DNA of 64,000 bases from the NCBI GenBank assembly GCA_964371615.1, contig CAYJMS010000003.1, forward strand, positions 186,001 to 250,000, read 5' to 3'. Every line of letters begins with the position of its first letter. The stretch's first letter is position 1. This DNA is from SpSt-333 sp964371615. Its GTDB lineage: Bacteria; Bacteroidota; Ignavibacteria; UBA10030; UBA8401. Under the pieces are notes generated by a model. It did no database searches, was not told the origin of the DNA, and was given only the letters and a program-made list of their open reading frames with translations. The position numbers and the translations under genes were made by a program. This document shows positions 43,661-52,944 of the stretch, one piece after another.

Positions 43661-45304
43661 ATGAAAATTCGCAATTCAACAATCTTTATCACTTTCACGT
43701 TACTCTGCAGCGCTTCCCTGCTTGAATCGCAAACGGTACTGCTTGGCGGTACTGTAAAGGATTCGGCAACGGTGACCACAATAGATTCCGTACGTGTCGA
43801 TATTATTAACACTATCAACCCCGGCGAAAAATACACTGCATACACCAATTCCAGCGGTATATGGTCGTATTCGTTTATCCAGGCCGCCGTTGATGATTAT
43901 CCTTCCACGCCGGAATCGTTTATCGTGCAACAAAACTATCCAAATCCATTCAATCCTTCCACCGTTATCCCGTTTACGCTGCACCGATCCGGCGCCGTGA
44001 CAATGACGGTGCACAACATCATCGGCCAGTTGATGGATGAGCGGTCGTTCGATCTTCCTGCGGGATATTTCAACGTCCAATGGAGTAGTATGGGATCTGC
44101 CGGTGTGTACCTGTATACAATCCGGTTCGGCAACACCGCTGTAACGAGAAAAATGATACAGATGGACGGCGGATATGGCGGAGGCATTGGCGATGCCGTT
44201 CTGGCGGGAGGAATTTCATCTGTTCCGAATTTTTCCAAAAATGGAACGGCCGATTACACCGTCATTGTTTCCAGGGTTGGGTATGAACCAGATTCAACGA
44301 TTGTCTCATTTGTCAGTAACCAGCAGATAAATTTTTCGCTGTCGAGCGTTCATCACCGCGCTTTTGTCTTTGATCTGCATAACGACATCGCAGAATTGAT
44401 GGTCGACGGATATCAGATGGGAATACGCAATACATCCAGGCAGAGCGATATTCCGAGGTTTATTGACGGCGGGGTCGATGCACAAATGATCGTGCTATGG
44501 CCCGATCCGAATGAATATCCGACAACGTCGTATCAGCGAACGGTGCAGATGTATGATACGTGCATCGCACAGTTCAACCGGAATTCGGCGAAAATTGCTC
44601 AGGCGCGAACCGTCGCGGAGATTCAATCCGCAAACCTCGCGGGAAAGATCGCCGCTGTGTTGTGTGTCGAAGGGGGTACGGCGATTAACAACGACCTCGC
44701 AAATTTGTACGATCTGTATAACCGCGGCGCACGGTATATGACGATCACCTGGAACAACAGTTTTGCCTGGGCAACGTCGGCGGCGGATCCGTTGTCTGCA
44801 ACCAAGGGATTGAACGACTTCGGGAAAGATGTGATCCGTGCGATGGATTCGATCGGGATGATCATCGATGTCTCGCATACGGGAATTAAAACAATTGAAG
44901 ATATTCTCGCCGTCACTACCAATCCGATCATTGCAAGCCATTCCGGGTGCCGTACGCTCCGCAATCACACACGGAACCTGACGGATAATCAGATTCAGGC
45001 AATCGCAGCGGGTGGCGGCGTAATCGGGGTGGTATTTCACCGATCGTTCCTGACCTCGACTTCGACCTCGACGATCGATACGGTCATCGCTCATATCGAT
45101 TATATTAAAAATCTTGTCGGAATCGACTATGTGGCCATCGGATCCGATTACGACGGAGGCATCACCGCTCCGACCGGACTTGAAAATGTTTCCAAACTCC
45201 CAAACCTGACCATGGCGCTTCTCAAACGGGGATATTCCAGATCCGAAGTGCGAAAAATATTGGGGGAAAATTATCTGCGGGTATTTACCGCCGTCTGCAA
45301 ATAA
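43661..45304 (+). CDS. Secreted M19 (membrane/renal-type) dipeptidase with internal T9SS/FlgD-like domain
   Basis: The ATG at 43661 is favoured over 43655 because AGGAA is then 8 bases upstream. A 547-residue product has a signal peptide (about 1-23), a CarboxypepD-like part (VLLGGTVKDSATVTTIDSVR, continuing after the insertion as YTVIVSRVGYEPDSTI), a QNYPNPFNPST sorting/FlgD-like domain at about 91-168 inserted in it, and the M19 catalytic part from about 234. Metal ligands: VFDLHNDIAEL (His and Asp), VEGGTAI (Glu), DVSHTGIK (His), ASHSGCRTL (His) and GSDYDGG (Asp). Sorting domains usually sit at the extreme C-terminus; here the enzyme domain comes last. Confidence 0.82.
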   Translation: MKIRNSTIFITFTLLCSASLLESQTVLLGGTVKDSATVTTIDSVRVDIINTINPGEKYTAYTNSSGIWSYSFIQAAVDDYPSTPESFIVQQNYPNPFNPSTVIPFTLHRSGAVTMTVHNIIGQLMDERSFDLPAGYFNVQWSSMGSAGVYLYTIRFGNTAVTRKMIQMDGGYGGGIGDAVLAGGISSVPNFSKNGTADYTVIVSRVGYEPDSTIVSFVSNQQINFSLSSVHHRAFVFDLHNDIAELMVDGYQMGIRNTSRQSDIPRFIDGGVDAQMIVLWPDPNEYPTTSYQRTVQMYDTCIAQFNRNSAKIAQARTVAEIQSANLAGKIAAVLCVEGGTAINNDLANLYDLYNRGARYMTITWNNSFAWATSAADPLSATKGLNDFGKDVIRAMDSIGMIIDVSHTGIKTIEDILAVTTNPIIASHSGCRTLRNHTRNLTDNQIQAIAAGGGVIGVVFHRSFLTSTSTSTIDTVIAHIDYIKNLVGIDYVAIGSDYDGGITAPTGLENVSKLPNLTMALLKRGYSRSEVRKILGENYLRVFTAVCK

Positions 45305-45396
45305 ATTTTTCGCCGTCCACGATTTTTTTTCGTTACAAATGTTTCATTATTTAGTTATATTTTTTTAGTTCTCAGCAAAATGAGAATCCGGAAACT

Positions 45397-45783
45397 ATGA
45401 GCTATACTCTCAATATCGAAAATAAAGGAGCGTACCTTCTCGCAAAAGTCACCGGCGAGAATACGCTCGCTCATGTGCTGGAATACCTGGACAAGATCTA
45501 TCGCTCCTGTATACAGCATAAATGCAGCACAGTGCTCATCGAGGAAAATCTCACCGGCCCCAACCTCGATACGTTCGAAATATTCGAGGTCATCATAAAG
45601 AATTTCAATAAAGCCAAATCGATCGGTCTTCGGCTTGCCTATGTTGACCTCAATCAGGAGCACAGTAAACGGGGATTAAAATTCGCCGAAAACCTTGCCC
45701 ACATCCGCGGTGTTAATGTGCGGCTGTTTTATGAAACGGATGAGGCCCTGAAATGGTTGATCCCTCCCGAACAGACACCATGA
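45397..45783 (+). CDS. SpoIIAA/STAS-like protein
   Basis: A 128-residue protein of alternating strands and helices: YLLAKVTGENTLAHVLEYLD, STVLIEENLTGPNLDTFEIF, GLRLAYVDLNQEHSKRGLKF and NVRLFYETDEALKWL. This matches SpoIIAA-like domains, which lack the phosphorylated Ser of true antagonists and have no fixed role. The SpoIIE phosphatase at 31671 could be a distant partner, but nothing in the sequence links them. Confidence 0.65.
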   Translation: MSYTLNIENKGAYLLAKVTGENTLAHVLEYLDKIYRSCIQHKCSTVLIEENLTGPNLDTFEIFEVIIKNFNKAKSIGLRLAYVDLNQEHSKRGLKFAENLAHIRGVNVRLFYETDEALKWLIPPEQTP

Positions 45784-45802
45784 TGTCCCTTCTCTCTCTC
45801 GC

Positions 45803-46369
45803 ATGAATATCGGAAAAACTCTCACCGTATCGAACAGAACACAATGGCGGCGCTGGCTCGCAAAGAACCACCGCACGGCGTCCGAGATCTGGCTGGTCTA
45901 TTTTAAAAAGGAGAGCGGAAGAAAGCGTATTCCGTACAACGATGCAGTGGAAGAGGCGTTGTGCTACGGATGGATCGACAGCACTGCCAAAACGATCGAT
46001 GAAAAACGGTATGCGCAGCGATTTTCACCCCGCAAACCGAACAGCGTTCTTTCCGATATGAATAAAGAGCGGATCCGTCGGTTGATTACCGCAAAAAAGA
46101 TGACCCGTGCCGGTCTGTCGGCGATCGGACGGCATTTACGCCCGGATGGCACTCTCCCCGCCCGCTTTGTCGTTCCTCCGGATATACTTCATACCATTAA
46201 ATTGCATCCACTCGCCTGGAAACACTTCCGCCGCTTTCCGCTGTCGTACAAACGCATCCGCATCGGCTGGATCGACGGATCGCGCAATCGTCCGGTGGAA
46301 TTCGCAAAACGACTCATGTATTTTATTTCTATGACCGAACAAAACAAACAGTTCGGCATGGTCCGATAA
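45803..46369 (+). CDS. YdeI/OmpD-associated (OmdA) family protein
   Basis: A 188-residue basic protein with the family pattern TQWRRWLAKNHRTASEIWLV, EEALCYGWIDSTAKTID and RYAQRFSPRKPNSVLSD. A C-terminal DUF1905-like stretch (RFRRFPLSYKRIRIGWID) follows. Family members have been linked to antimicrobial-peptide tolerance, but biochemistry is lacking. Located 19 bases after the STAS-like gene. Confidence 0.85.
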   Translation: MNIGKTLTVSNRTQWRRWLAKNHRTASEIWLVYFKKESGRKRIPYNDAVEEALCYGWIDSTAKTIDEKRYAQRFSPRKPNSVLSDMNKERIRRLITAKKMTRAGLSAIGRHLRPDGTLPARFVVPPDILHTIKLHPLAWKHFRRFPLSYKRIRIGWIDGSRNRPVEFAKRLMYFISMTEQNKQFGMVR

Positions 46370-46472
46370 AAATCCTACCCATCCCGCGGTTCACAATCGT
46401 AATGAAAAATTGCCGTCGCAATGGAATTCTTGTATCGTTTTGTATATTCTACGAACAAATGTATGGGGGTAT

Positions 46473-47684
46473 ATGATTTTCCGTTGCTGTATTTATTTGA
46501 CCGCTGTTACATCGGTACTGTTGGGCCAGGGATTATCGTCTGCTGATTTCGCTCCATCTCCAAAAATCCAATGGAGATTCACCACCGCGTATCCTTTTAT
46601 CGGATCTCCCGTCATCGTTGACGGGATTGTGTACGCAGGTAATCTCGACGGTGTGTTGTATGCGGTGGATCTCAACTCGGGAGCGGAGCACTGGACTTTC
46701 CGCGTTCCCAGTCCGATCCGATCCACACCCTGTATTGTCGGTGAGGCAATCTATCTGAACGGCGGCGGTCGTTTATATGCACTAGAAAGGATGACGGGAA
46801 AGAAATTGTGGGACTTTTCCACTCTCGGCGAGAAGGTCTATACGCCGTACGGGTATGCGGATTATTATAACTCTTCACCGAAGGAGTTTCTCGGAAATAT
46901 TTATTTCGGTTCCGGAGACGGGCATGTCTATGCCCTCGATGCACGGACCGGTGCGCTGAAATGGAAATACAACACCGGCGATGTTGTCCATGCTACCGCT
47001 GCCTTTTTGGATTCTATTGTCTATATCGGTTCATTCAATGGAACGATGTACGCTTTGGATGCTCTGAACGGAAGAGTATTGTGGACATTCAAATCGGTCG
47101 GACATCGGTTTTTTCCCAAGGGAGAATTTCAGGGATCGCCGGTTGCGGGAAACGGCCTGGTATTTGTCGGCGGACGGGATTATAATGTCTATGCCATCGA
47201 TGCAAAAAGGGGATACTGTCATTGGAATAAACAATTCCCTCTCGGCTGGGCGCTATCGTTAACGCTTCGCGATACGGCGCTCTACGTCGGCACGTCGGAC
47301 GATGATGTGATGATCGCCATGGAATCGCGGACCGGCGCAGAGCTCTGGCGGAAAAATGTACGCTTCAATACATTCGGACGGGTTGCGCTACGTCCGTCGA
47401 TAATCTATTTCGGCACGCTGCTCGGTCAGGTATACGGAATGAAAGCGGCGTCGGGAGAGATCGCGTGGACATTTTTTACCGATGGGTACAAAAAGAACAA
47501 TGCAAAATATTTTGCTCACCCGGATTCGATTTCAAAAAATCGGTTCTACTCTATCGTCAGAACGCCGGAAGGATATATTGACGGGTTGTATTCGCTGGGA
47601 GCGATATTTTCCGATCCTGCGCTAACAAATAATATGATTATTGTTTCATCAACCGACGGATCACTCTATTGTTTAAAACAATAG
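46473..47684 (+). CDS. Exported PQQ-like beta-propeller protein
   Basis: The ATG at 46473 has GGGGGT 3 bases upstream and opens a signal-like stretch (MIFRCCIYLTAVTSVLLGQG), giving 403 residues. The remainder is repeated W-motif blades: VYAGNLDGVLYAVDLNSGAEHW, IYFGSGDGHVYALDARTGALKW, VYIGSFNGTMYALDALNGRVLW and GLVFVGGRDYNVYAIDAKRG. This is the PQQ-binding-like (BamB/quinoprotein) propeller but no catalytic quinoprotein motif is seen, so a structural or binding role is likely. After its stop, 47685-47916 contains no gene. Confidence 0.8.
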   Translation: MIFRCCIYLTAVTSVLLGQGLSSADFAPSPKIQWRFTTAYPFIGSPVIVDGIVYAGNLDGVLYAVDLNSGAEHWTFRVPSPIRSTPCIVGEAIYLNGGGRLYALERMTGKKLWDFSTLGEKVYTPYGYADYYNSSPKEFLGNIYFGSGDGHVYALDARTGALKWKYNTGDVVHATAAFLDSIVYIGSFNGTMYALDALNGRVLWTFKSVGHRFFPKGEFQGSPVAGNGLVFVGGRDYNVYAIDAKRGYCHWNKQFPLGWALSLTLRDTALYVGTSDDDVMIAMESRTGAELWRKNVRFNTFGRVALRPSIIYFGTLLGQVYGMKAASGEIAWTFFTDGYKKNNAKYFAHPDSISKNRFYSIVRTPEGYIDGLYSLGAIFSDPALTNNMIIVSSTDGSLYCLKQ

Positions 47685-47916
47685 AAATAAATTTTACTCT
47701 TTTGAAATGATATACCATTTTCGTTCTGAAATATCGACCGACCATCGCCGTCGATTCTGCGAACTTGACGGATTCCTGGATTTTGATCCGCAGCCGATTA
47801 CCAACGAACATCAAAAAATTTAAAACAATATCAGCGCATTCCAGAATATCTGTCGCTGACGATCTCTTTCTCTATGCGATGTTTCCGGGCAGAGTATTAC
47901 TCGGAATATCGTTGTT

Positions 47917-48852
47917 TTATTTTGTTGCCGACGTTGCTCCCTGATGGAGATCCGGCAGCGACCGCCGCACCGTCACCGGTCCGTTCATTGCAAAAATCTT
48001 TAGCGATTCGTGTGCACGGCACGGAAATCCGCCTGCGGCCGGTACTACCCATCCGCCGGATTCCAGATAATATGCTTCTCCTTCGATCATCACAGCAATG
48101 CCGAAATGCCCGTCCCGGCCAATCAGATCCCCCGGTTGAATGAGCGCAATCTGTTCCTCGGTGGGTGAAACCCCTTTTGAAACGGTGAAGATCTCCCTTC
48201 CCAGACGATGAATGTCGTCGGTGTCGAGCCGAAAACGATTGCTTGTACCGCTTCGTCCGCCGCGGTCGCGAACGGAGTGTTCCATACAATACCGCTCGAA
48301 TCCTTTTGACGAGAATATCGCCGCATCGGCCGATGGATCGAGCAGGCCGAAGTGTGCCGCAATCTCGTACGGCATGGAGGAAAATCCGGAGCAGTCCAGA
48401 CCGTACCGGTATTCGTGCCTGATGCTTCTTTCCTGCGGATCGTCCAGATCAAAGATGTCTCCGCCCCACCGGTAAAAATCATTTCCGAAATAGACGCGGT
48501 ATATCTCGTGACCGAAGAGTGTCAACGCGTTGATCATCTCCGTGGGATGCATTCTCCTCAGCGAATCGATGTACGGCATCAAGGCCGGCGTGATAACGCG
48601 CTCAAAAAAATCCTTGTTACGCGTTGTATATCCGCGCAGAACGAGCGTATCATTCTTTATCAATGAATCCTTTACCCCGGCAACCGATGCGGTGAACATT
48701 GTTCGATTCTCTTCCGTCGGCGCCGGGATAGGGATGATGCGATGAAATGTACCGTACTCTTTTATCGGCGCGGTGTTGTCGTTTCGAGTAGTGCATGAAG
48801 GTATGGTGAGAATAATTAAAGTAATGATAAACACTAAGCGGTATTGTGTCAT
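47917..48852 (-). CDS. NlpC/P60-type cysteine hydrolase lipoprotein
   Basis: The ATG at 48852 begins an SpII signal ending TIPSC (Cys19 or so), so the 311-residue product is a lipoprotein; the frame extends upstream to 48915 without support. The catalytic Cys is in YGLDCSGFSSMPYEIA, the His in GHFGIAVMIEG, and the third residue in the following strand. Such enzymes cut the D-Glu-mDAP bond of stem peptides. A 140-residue N-terminal region before the Cys is of unknown fold. It is divergent from the AEC transporter gene. Confidence 0.8.
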   Translation of the reverse strand: MTQYRLVFIITLIILTIPSCTTRNDNTAPIKEYGTFHRIIPIPAPTEENRTMFTASVAGVKDSLIKNDTLVLRGYTTRNKDFFERVITPALMPYIDSLRRMHPTEMINALTLFGHEIYRVYFGNDFYRWGGDIFDLDDPQERSIRHEYRYGLDCSGFSSMPYEIAAHFGLLDPSADAAIFSSKGFERYCMEHSVRDRGGRSGTSNRFRLDTDDIHRLGREIFTVSKGVSPTEEQIALIQPGDLIGRDGHFGIAVMIEGEAYYLESGGWVVPAAGGFPCRAHESLKIFAMNGPVTVRRSLPDLHQGATSATK

Positions 48853-49151
48853 GACGAATCTCGGTAATCGTGAATGCTGCTGATCTGTTACACGAAACAT
48901 ACCTGTTTTTTGCATAAAAATAGAGTATCTTTTTTACGACAATATGAACGGTAAATTATGCCGCGTTTAAATTCGCTCCGATTGATTTTGCTCCATTACG
49001 GTTTTTCCGTTGCGGGGACATTAATCACATGTCTCGTCGGATGCACACCTCGTTCTGCGGCGTTGGTGGATCGAATATTAATTGTACTAACAACCGGTCC
49101 GCGCCAGCCGCGGGTACCGTACCGCTTCATCTCTGCGGAGAAAAAAGTACA

Positions 49152-50054
49152 ATGAATTTCCTCTTGATCGCACTCTGTCTTTTCGCAGGATGGTTACTGC
49201 GGAAAACGAACGTTCTTGGCGATGATGCGCACACAAGCATCAATGCGTGGATATTATTTATAGCGCTCCCGGCAGTCGCACTGCATTATATTCCTTCTAT
49301 CGTGTGGAATACCGATGTTATTCTCCCGCTGGCCATGCCGCTGGCGGTATTTGTCGGGGCGTGGATTTTTGTCCAGGCGCTTTCACGTCGGAATTCAATG
49401 GATGCGGGAACGCGAGCTGCTTTAATCCTTACTGTGGGACTCGGAAATACGTCGTTTGTCGGTTTTCCTTTGACGCAGGCGTATTTGGGAAATGAAGGAT
49501 TACGCATTGCAGTAATGTGCGATCAGATGACATTTATCATGCTTTCAACACTTGGAACATTGACCGCTCTTCATGCCTCCAGCGGCGGCACTGTTACTGC
49601 AACGCTCCTGGTGAAACGAATAGTGTTGTTCCCTCCGTTCATCGGATTTGTTGCGGCCATTGTGCTGCCGTTGTTCGTCGATATTTCTCCGCTTGATCCT
49701 CTATTCGAAAAACTGTCTCTCACGCTCGTGCCGCTTGCTCTCTTCTCGGTCGGATTGCAGGTGCGCTTTTCGGGTTGGAAAAACGATACGCGGCTGCTGA
49801 CATATGGTTTGGCATATAAATTGTTCGTCGCTCCCGTGTTCATCCTTGTCGTTGCTCTGATAGCACGGCTGGAGGGGATCGCCGCACAAACAAGCGTCTT
49901 CGAAGCCTCAATGCCGCCGATGATCACCGCAGCAATCCTTGCTTCGGAGTACCGTTTAAATCCGCAACTTGCCACCACAATCGTCAGCCTCGGCATTCTT
50001 CTGTCGCTGTTGACCAGTCTGTTCTGGTGGTATATCGTAAAACTTGCATTGTAG
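49152..50054 (+). CDS. AEC (auxin efflux carrier)-family transporter
   Basis: The ATG at 49152 was chosen because it starts a membrane helix (MNFLLIALCLFAGWLLRKTN) as in homologues; the frame opens at 49029. The 300-residue protein has ten hydrophobic segments in two halves, with NTSFVGFPLTQAYLGNEG and EASMPPMITAAILASEYRL typical of AEC proteins. These transport organic acids such as malate. Upstream, 48916-49151 holds a weak 65-codon frame overlapping this start but nothing recognisable. Confidence 0.85.
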   Translation: MNFLLIALCLFAGWLLRKTNVLGDDAHTSINAWILFIALPAVALHYIPSIVWNTDVILPLAMPLAVFVGAWIFVQALSRRNSMDAGTRAALILTVGLGNTSFVGFPLTQAYLGNEGLRIAVMCDQMTFIMLSTLGTLTALHASSGGTVTATLLVKRIVLFPPFIGFVAAIVLPLFVDISPLDPLFEKLSLTLVPLALFSVGLQVRFSGWKNDTRLLTYGLAYKLFVAPVFILVVALIARLEGIAAQTSVFEASMPPMITAAILASEYRLNPQLATTIVSLGILLSLLTSLFWWYIVKLAL

Positions 50055-50183
50055 TTTTTCAACTCTCCGATTTTCTCTTTATCATGAATCAATAAAAATT
50101 CCCCGTCCATTTTTCGGTGGCGATCCATCGATGAATTTCCTATACTAAACGGTGCTTTCGTTAAATTTAATAAGGGCCTCCCC

Positions 50184-51047
50184 ATGCTGTTGTATGACTA
50201 TGTTTTGTTGATTGTTCTCTCCGCTATCTGGGGAGCATCGTTTATCTTTATGCGCATCCTGGCGCCGGTGCTGGGACCGGTGGTCACTGCGGATATGAGA
50301 TTGCTGATCGCCGGATTGGCGTTGGCGGGATTTTATCGATTCCAGAATTACGATTTTGAATGGAAGAAAAACTGGAGACGATATTTAATTATCGGATTGT
50401 TGAATTCGGGCATTCCATTTCTTCTTTTTTCATTTGCCGCGCTGCATCTTCCGGCCTCCGTGTCGGTCATCATCAATTCGATGACTCCGCTTTTCGGCGC
50501 AACATTTGCCGTCTTCTGGCTCGGTGAAAAAATGACCCCGAAATTGATCGTCGGCATCTTTCTCGGAATTATCGGCGTTACGATCATTCGCGGCGGCGGA
50601 AGTTTCGAGTTGACCGGCATGACAACGCTCGCCATGGGCGCCTGCGTTCTGGCGACGATGTTTTACGGCATCGGCGGCGTCTATGTCAAACTCAAAGCCC
50701 ATGATATCGGTCCGCCGGCCATCGCCACGGGCAGCCAGCTGATTGTCGGTATTCTTTTTCTGCCGTTGATCTTTTTCTCTCCTGTCAGGGGAGAGATTTC
50801 CGGCGGAATCGTGGCGGCGCTTCTTGCATTTGCTGTTCTCTGCAGCGCTGTTGCCTATCTCATCTATTATCGGCTGCTAAAAATCCTCGGACCGACGAAA
50901 GCGACGACGGTAACATTTCTCATTCCTGTTTTCGGATTCATCTGGGGAGCACTGTTCCTGAGTGAATCGATCACGCCGGAAATGATCGCCGGGGGGATCA
51001 TCGTCCTGTCGGGAATCTATTTTGTCACCGGAAAAAAGAAACGATAG
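50184..51047 (+). CDS. EamA/DMT-superfamily transporter
   Basis: A 287-residue protein with ten membrane helices in two EamA repeats. The first repeat starts LIVLSAIWGASFIFMRILAPVLGP, and the loop MTPLFGATFAVFWLGEKMT is diagnostic; the second ends TKATTVTFLIPVFGFIWGALFLSE. The substrate is likely a small metabolite or drug. It is followed by MmcQ with a 2-base gap, so the two may share a transcript. Confidence 0.9.
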   Translation: MLLYDYVLLIVLSAIWGASFIFMRILAPVLGPVVTADMRLLIAGLALAGFYRFQNYDFEWKKNWRRYLIIGLLNSGIPFLLFSFAALHLPASVSVIINSMTPLFGATFAVFWLGEKMTPKLIVGIFLGIIGVTIIRGGGSFELTGMTTLAMGACVLATMFYGIGGVYVKLKAHDIGPPAIATGSQLIVGILFLPLIFFSPVRGEISGGIVAALLAFAVLCSAVAYLIYYRLLKILGPTKATTVTFLIPVFGFIWGALFLSESITPEMIAGGIIVLSGIYFVTGKKKR

Positions 51048-51049
51048 CA

Positions 51050-51379
51050 ATGGTTACCGTCGATACATTCCGGTCTATCGCGCTCTCATTCCCCGGTGCG
51101 GAAGAGTCTCCTCATTTCCATAGGATGTCATTCCGAATCAACAGGAAAATCTTTGCGACACTCGATGCACAACAAAAAATCGTTGTCGTTAAATTGACCG
51201 CTGTCGATCAGTCTGCTTTTTGTGCTTTTGATTCATCGGTAATTCGTCCGGTAAAAGGCGCCTGGGGCCGCCGGGGGTGGACTGAGATAGATCTCGCCAA
51301 AGTTCGCAGGAATACACTGCTCGATGCCGTCACTACTGCCTACGCCACGGTGGGCGCACAGCTCACGCCGAAGAAATAG
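51050..51379 (+). CDS. MmcQ/YjbR-family protein
   Basis: A 109-residue protein with the double-wing pattern SFPGAEESPHFHRMSFRINRKIFATL and the basic pocket GAWGRRGWTEIDLAKV. The family is sometimes called DNA-binding, but the role is not proven. It begins 2 bases after the EamA gene. Confidence 0.85.
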   Translation: MVTVDTFRSIALSFPGAEESPHFHRMSFRINRKIFATLDAQQKIVVVKLTAVDQSAFCAFDSSVIRPVKGAWGRRGWTEIDLAKVRRNTLLDAVTTAYATVGAQLTPKK

Positions 51380-51443
51380 ATACAAAACAAGAGTTTTTCC
51401 TCTTATATTATTCGGTTCTTAGTTTTTCCATTGTTTCCTACTC

Positions 51444-52667
51444 ATGACCGATCAAAACAAAAAATTCTCCGGATATCAGATTTTTATTGTCGTTATCCTC
51501 GCCTTCATTCACTTTACGGTGATTCTCGACTTTATGGTGATCGCACCGCTCGGCCCGCTGCTGATGAGCCTGCTGGAGATGACTCCCGCGCAGTTCGGCT
51601 GGGTAGTGTCGGCGTACGCATTCAGCGCTGGATCGTCCGGATTGCTCGCGGCGGGATTCGCCGACCGATATGACAGAAAAAAGTTTCTTCTCTTTTTCTA
51701 TACCGGATTTATCGTCGGCACATTCCTGTGCGGTATCGCCACCGATCATATGTATTTGTTGGCGGCACGGATCGTTACCGGATTGTTCGGCGGCGTGATC
51801 GCTTCCGTTGCATTGGCAATCGTTGCGGATATTTTTCCGCTGGCAATGCGCGGCCGGGTAATGGGATATGTTCAGATGTCGTTTGCCGTGAGCCAGGTGG
51901 CGGGAATTCCCTTCGGGATTTACCTTGCAAATATTTTCGGATGGCACGCGCCGTTTTTCTTTATTGTCGGAATCAGTATTCCCGCGCTTGTTGCCATTGT
52001 CCGGTGGATGAATCCGATCACGGAACACTTGAATGCATCAAGCGACAGGAATGTCTTCGTCCACTTTAAAACGACAATAGTGCAACGGCAATATCAACTG
52101 GCGTTCGCGACAACGGCGCTGCTTTCTCTGGGTGGATTCATGTTGATGCCATTTTCCACGGCGTTTTTGGTGCATAATGTCGGCATCACGATGCACGATC
52201 TTCCGATCATTTTCATGGTTACCGGAGCGGCGATATTGATCGTGCTTCCTGTTGTCGGGAGACTTGGCGACGAACTCGGCATCTTTACCGTATTTATCGG
52301 CGGTACTATCATCGCCATTATTATGGTGGTCGTTTACACAAATCTTTCCGTTACACCTCTCTGGACCGTTATTGTCGTGAACGTCGTACTCTTTGCCGGA
52401 ATCATGTCCCGCGCCATTCCTGCCATGGCGCTGATGACCGCCGTTCCGGAGATGCACGACCGCGGTGCGTTTATGAGTATCAACTCGTCGTTGCAGCAGA
52501 TCTCGGGGGGTGTGGCGTCCGTGTTTTCGGGATTGGTTGTCTACCAGATTGCCGGCGGTCCGCTCGAAAATTACAATCTTTTGGGATATTACTGCGTCGG
52601 CACTATGACTGCATGCGCATTGCTCTTATACGGCGTCAACAAATACGTCGAGAGTAAGCGTAAATAA
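51444..52667 (+). CDS. Major facilitator superfamily transporter (drug-efflux-like)
   Basis: A 407-residue protein with twelve predicted helices. The motif A-like loop is GFADRYDRKKFLLFFYTGFI (between helices 2 and 3), and FSAGSSGLLAAGFADRYDRKK and GRVMGYVQMSFAVSQVAGIPFGIYLA fit 12-TMS drug:H+ antiporters such as AraJ/NepI or DHA1. The substrate is unknown. It is not tightly coupled to its neighbours. Confidence 0.88.
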   Translation: MTDQNKKFSGYQIFIVVILAFIHFTVILDFMVIAPLGPLLMSLLEMTPAQFGWVVSAYAFSAGSSGLLAAGFADRYDRKKFLLFFYTGFIVGTFLCGIATDHMYLLAARIVTGLFGGVIASVALAIVADIFPLAMRGRVMGYVQMSFAVSQVAGIPFGIYLANIFGWHAPFFFIVGISIPALVAIVRWMNPITEHLNASSDRNVFVHFKTTIVQRQYQLAFATTALLSLGGFMLMPFSTAFLVHNVGITMHDLPIIFMVTGAAILIVLPVVGRLGDELGIFTVFIGGTIIAIIMVVVYTNLSVTPLWTVIVVNVVLFAGIMSRAIPAMALMTAVPEMHDRGAFMSINSSLQQISGGVASVFSGLVVYQIAGGPLENYNLLGYYCVGTMTACALLLYGVNKYVESKRK

Positions 52668-52695
52668 TTCAATCACTGATTGCGAACAAATTACA

Positions 52696-52944
52696 ATGGA
52701 TAAGATAACACCCGCCGCTTATTCACAAAAGAATTGGATTAGCGCAACGTTTGCGGGCTGGATTGCCGCTTCACTCACCATTTTTGCCATAGATTTTGTC
52801 ATGGTCAACGTCCGTAACTTGGCGGGATTCTTCATCAATCTTACGCTCATCTTTTCCGGCGGTCCGGTGCTGGGATGGGTAACGGGGAAAACGCTGGTGA
52901 AAATTCTCTCCTCTCCCGTCACACAAGAACAAACTGGCGAATGA
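52696..52944 (+). CDS. Small two-helix membrane protein upstream of the beta-lactamase
   Basis: An 82-residue protein with two hydrophobic helices (about 17-33, 41-62), the first after ISATFAGWIAASLTIFAID. No family recognised. Its TGA overlaps an ATG of the beta-lactamase gene (52941), so the two may be translated together. A role in export or folding of the lactamase is only a guess. Confidence 0.55.
   Translation: MDKITPAAYSQKNWISATFAGWIAASLTIFAIDFVMVNVRNLAGFFINLTLIFSGGPVLGWVTGKTLVKILSSPVTQEQTGE

Noticed and set aside
48958..49155. 65-codon frame ending in the AEC transporter start
   Set aside because: It has no recognisable domain, poor ribosome site and overlaps the real start region; kept only as a note in the AEC entry.
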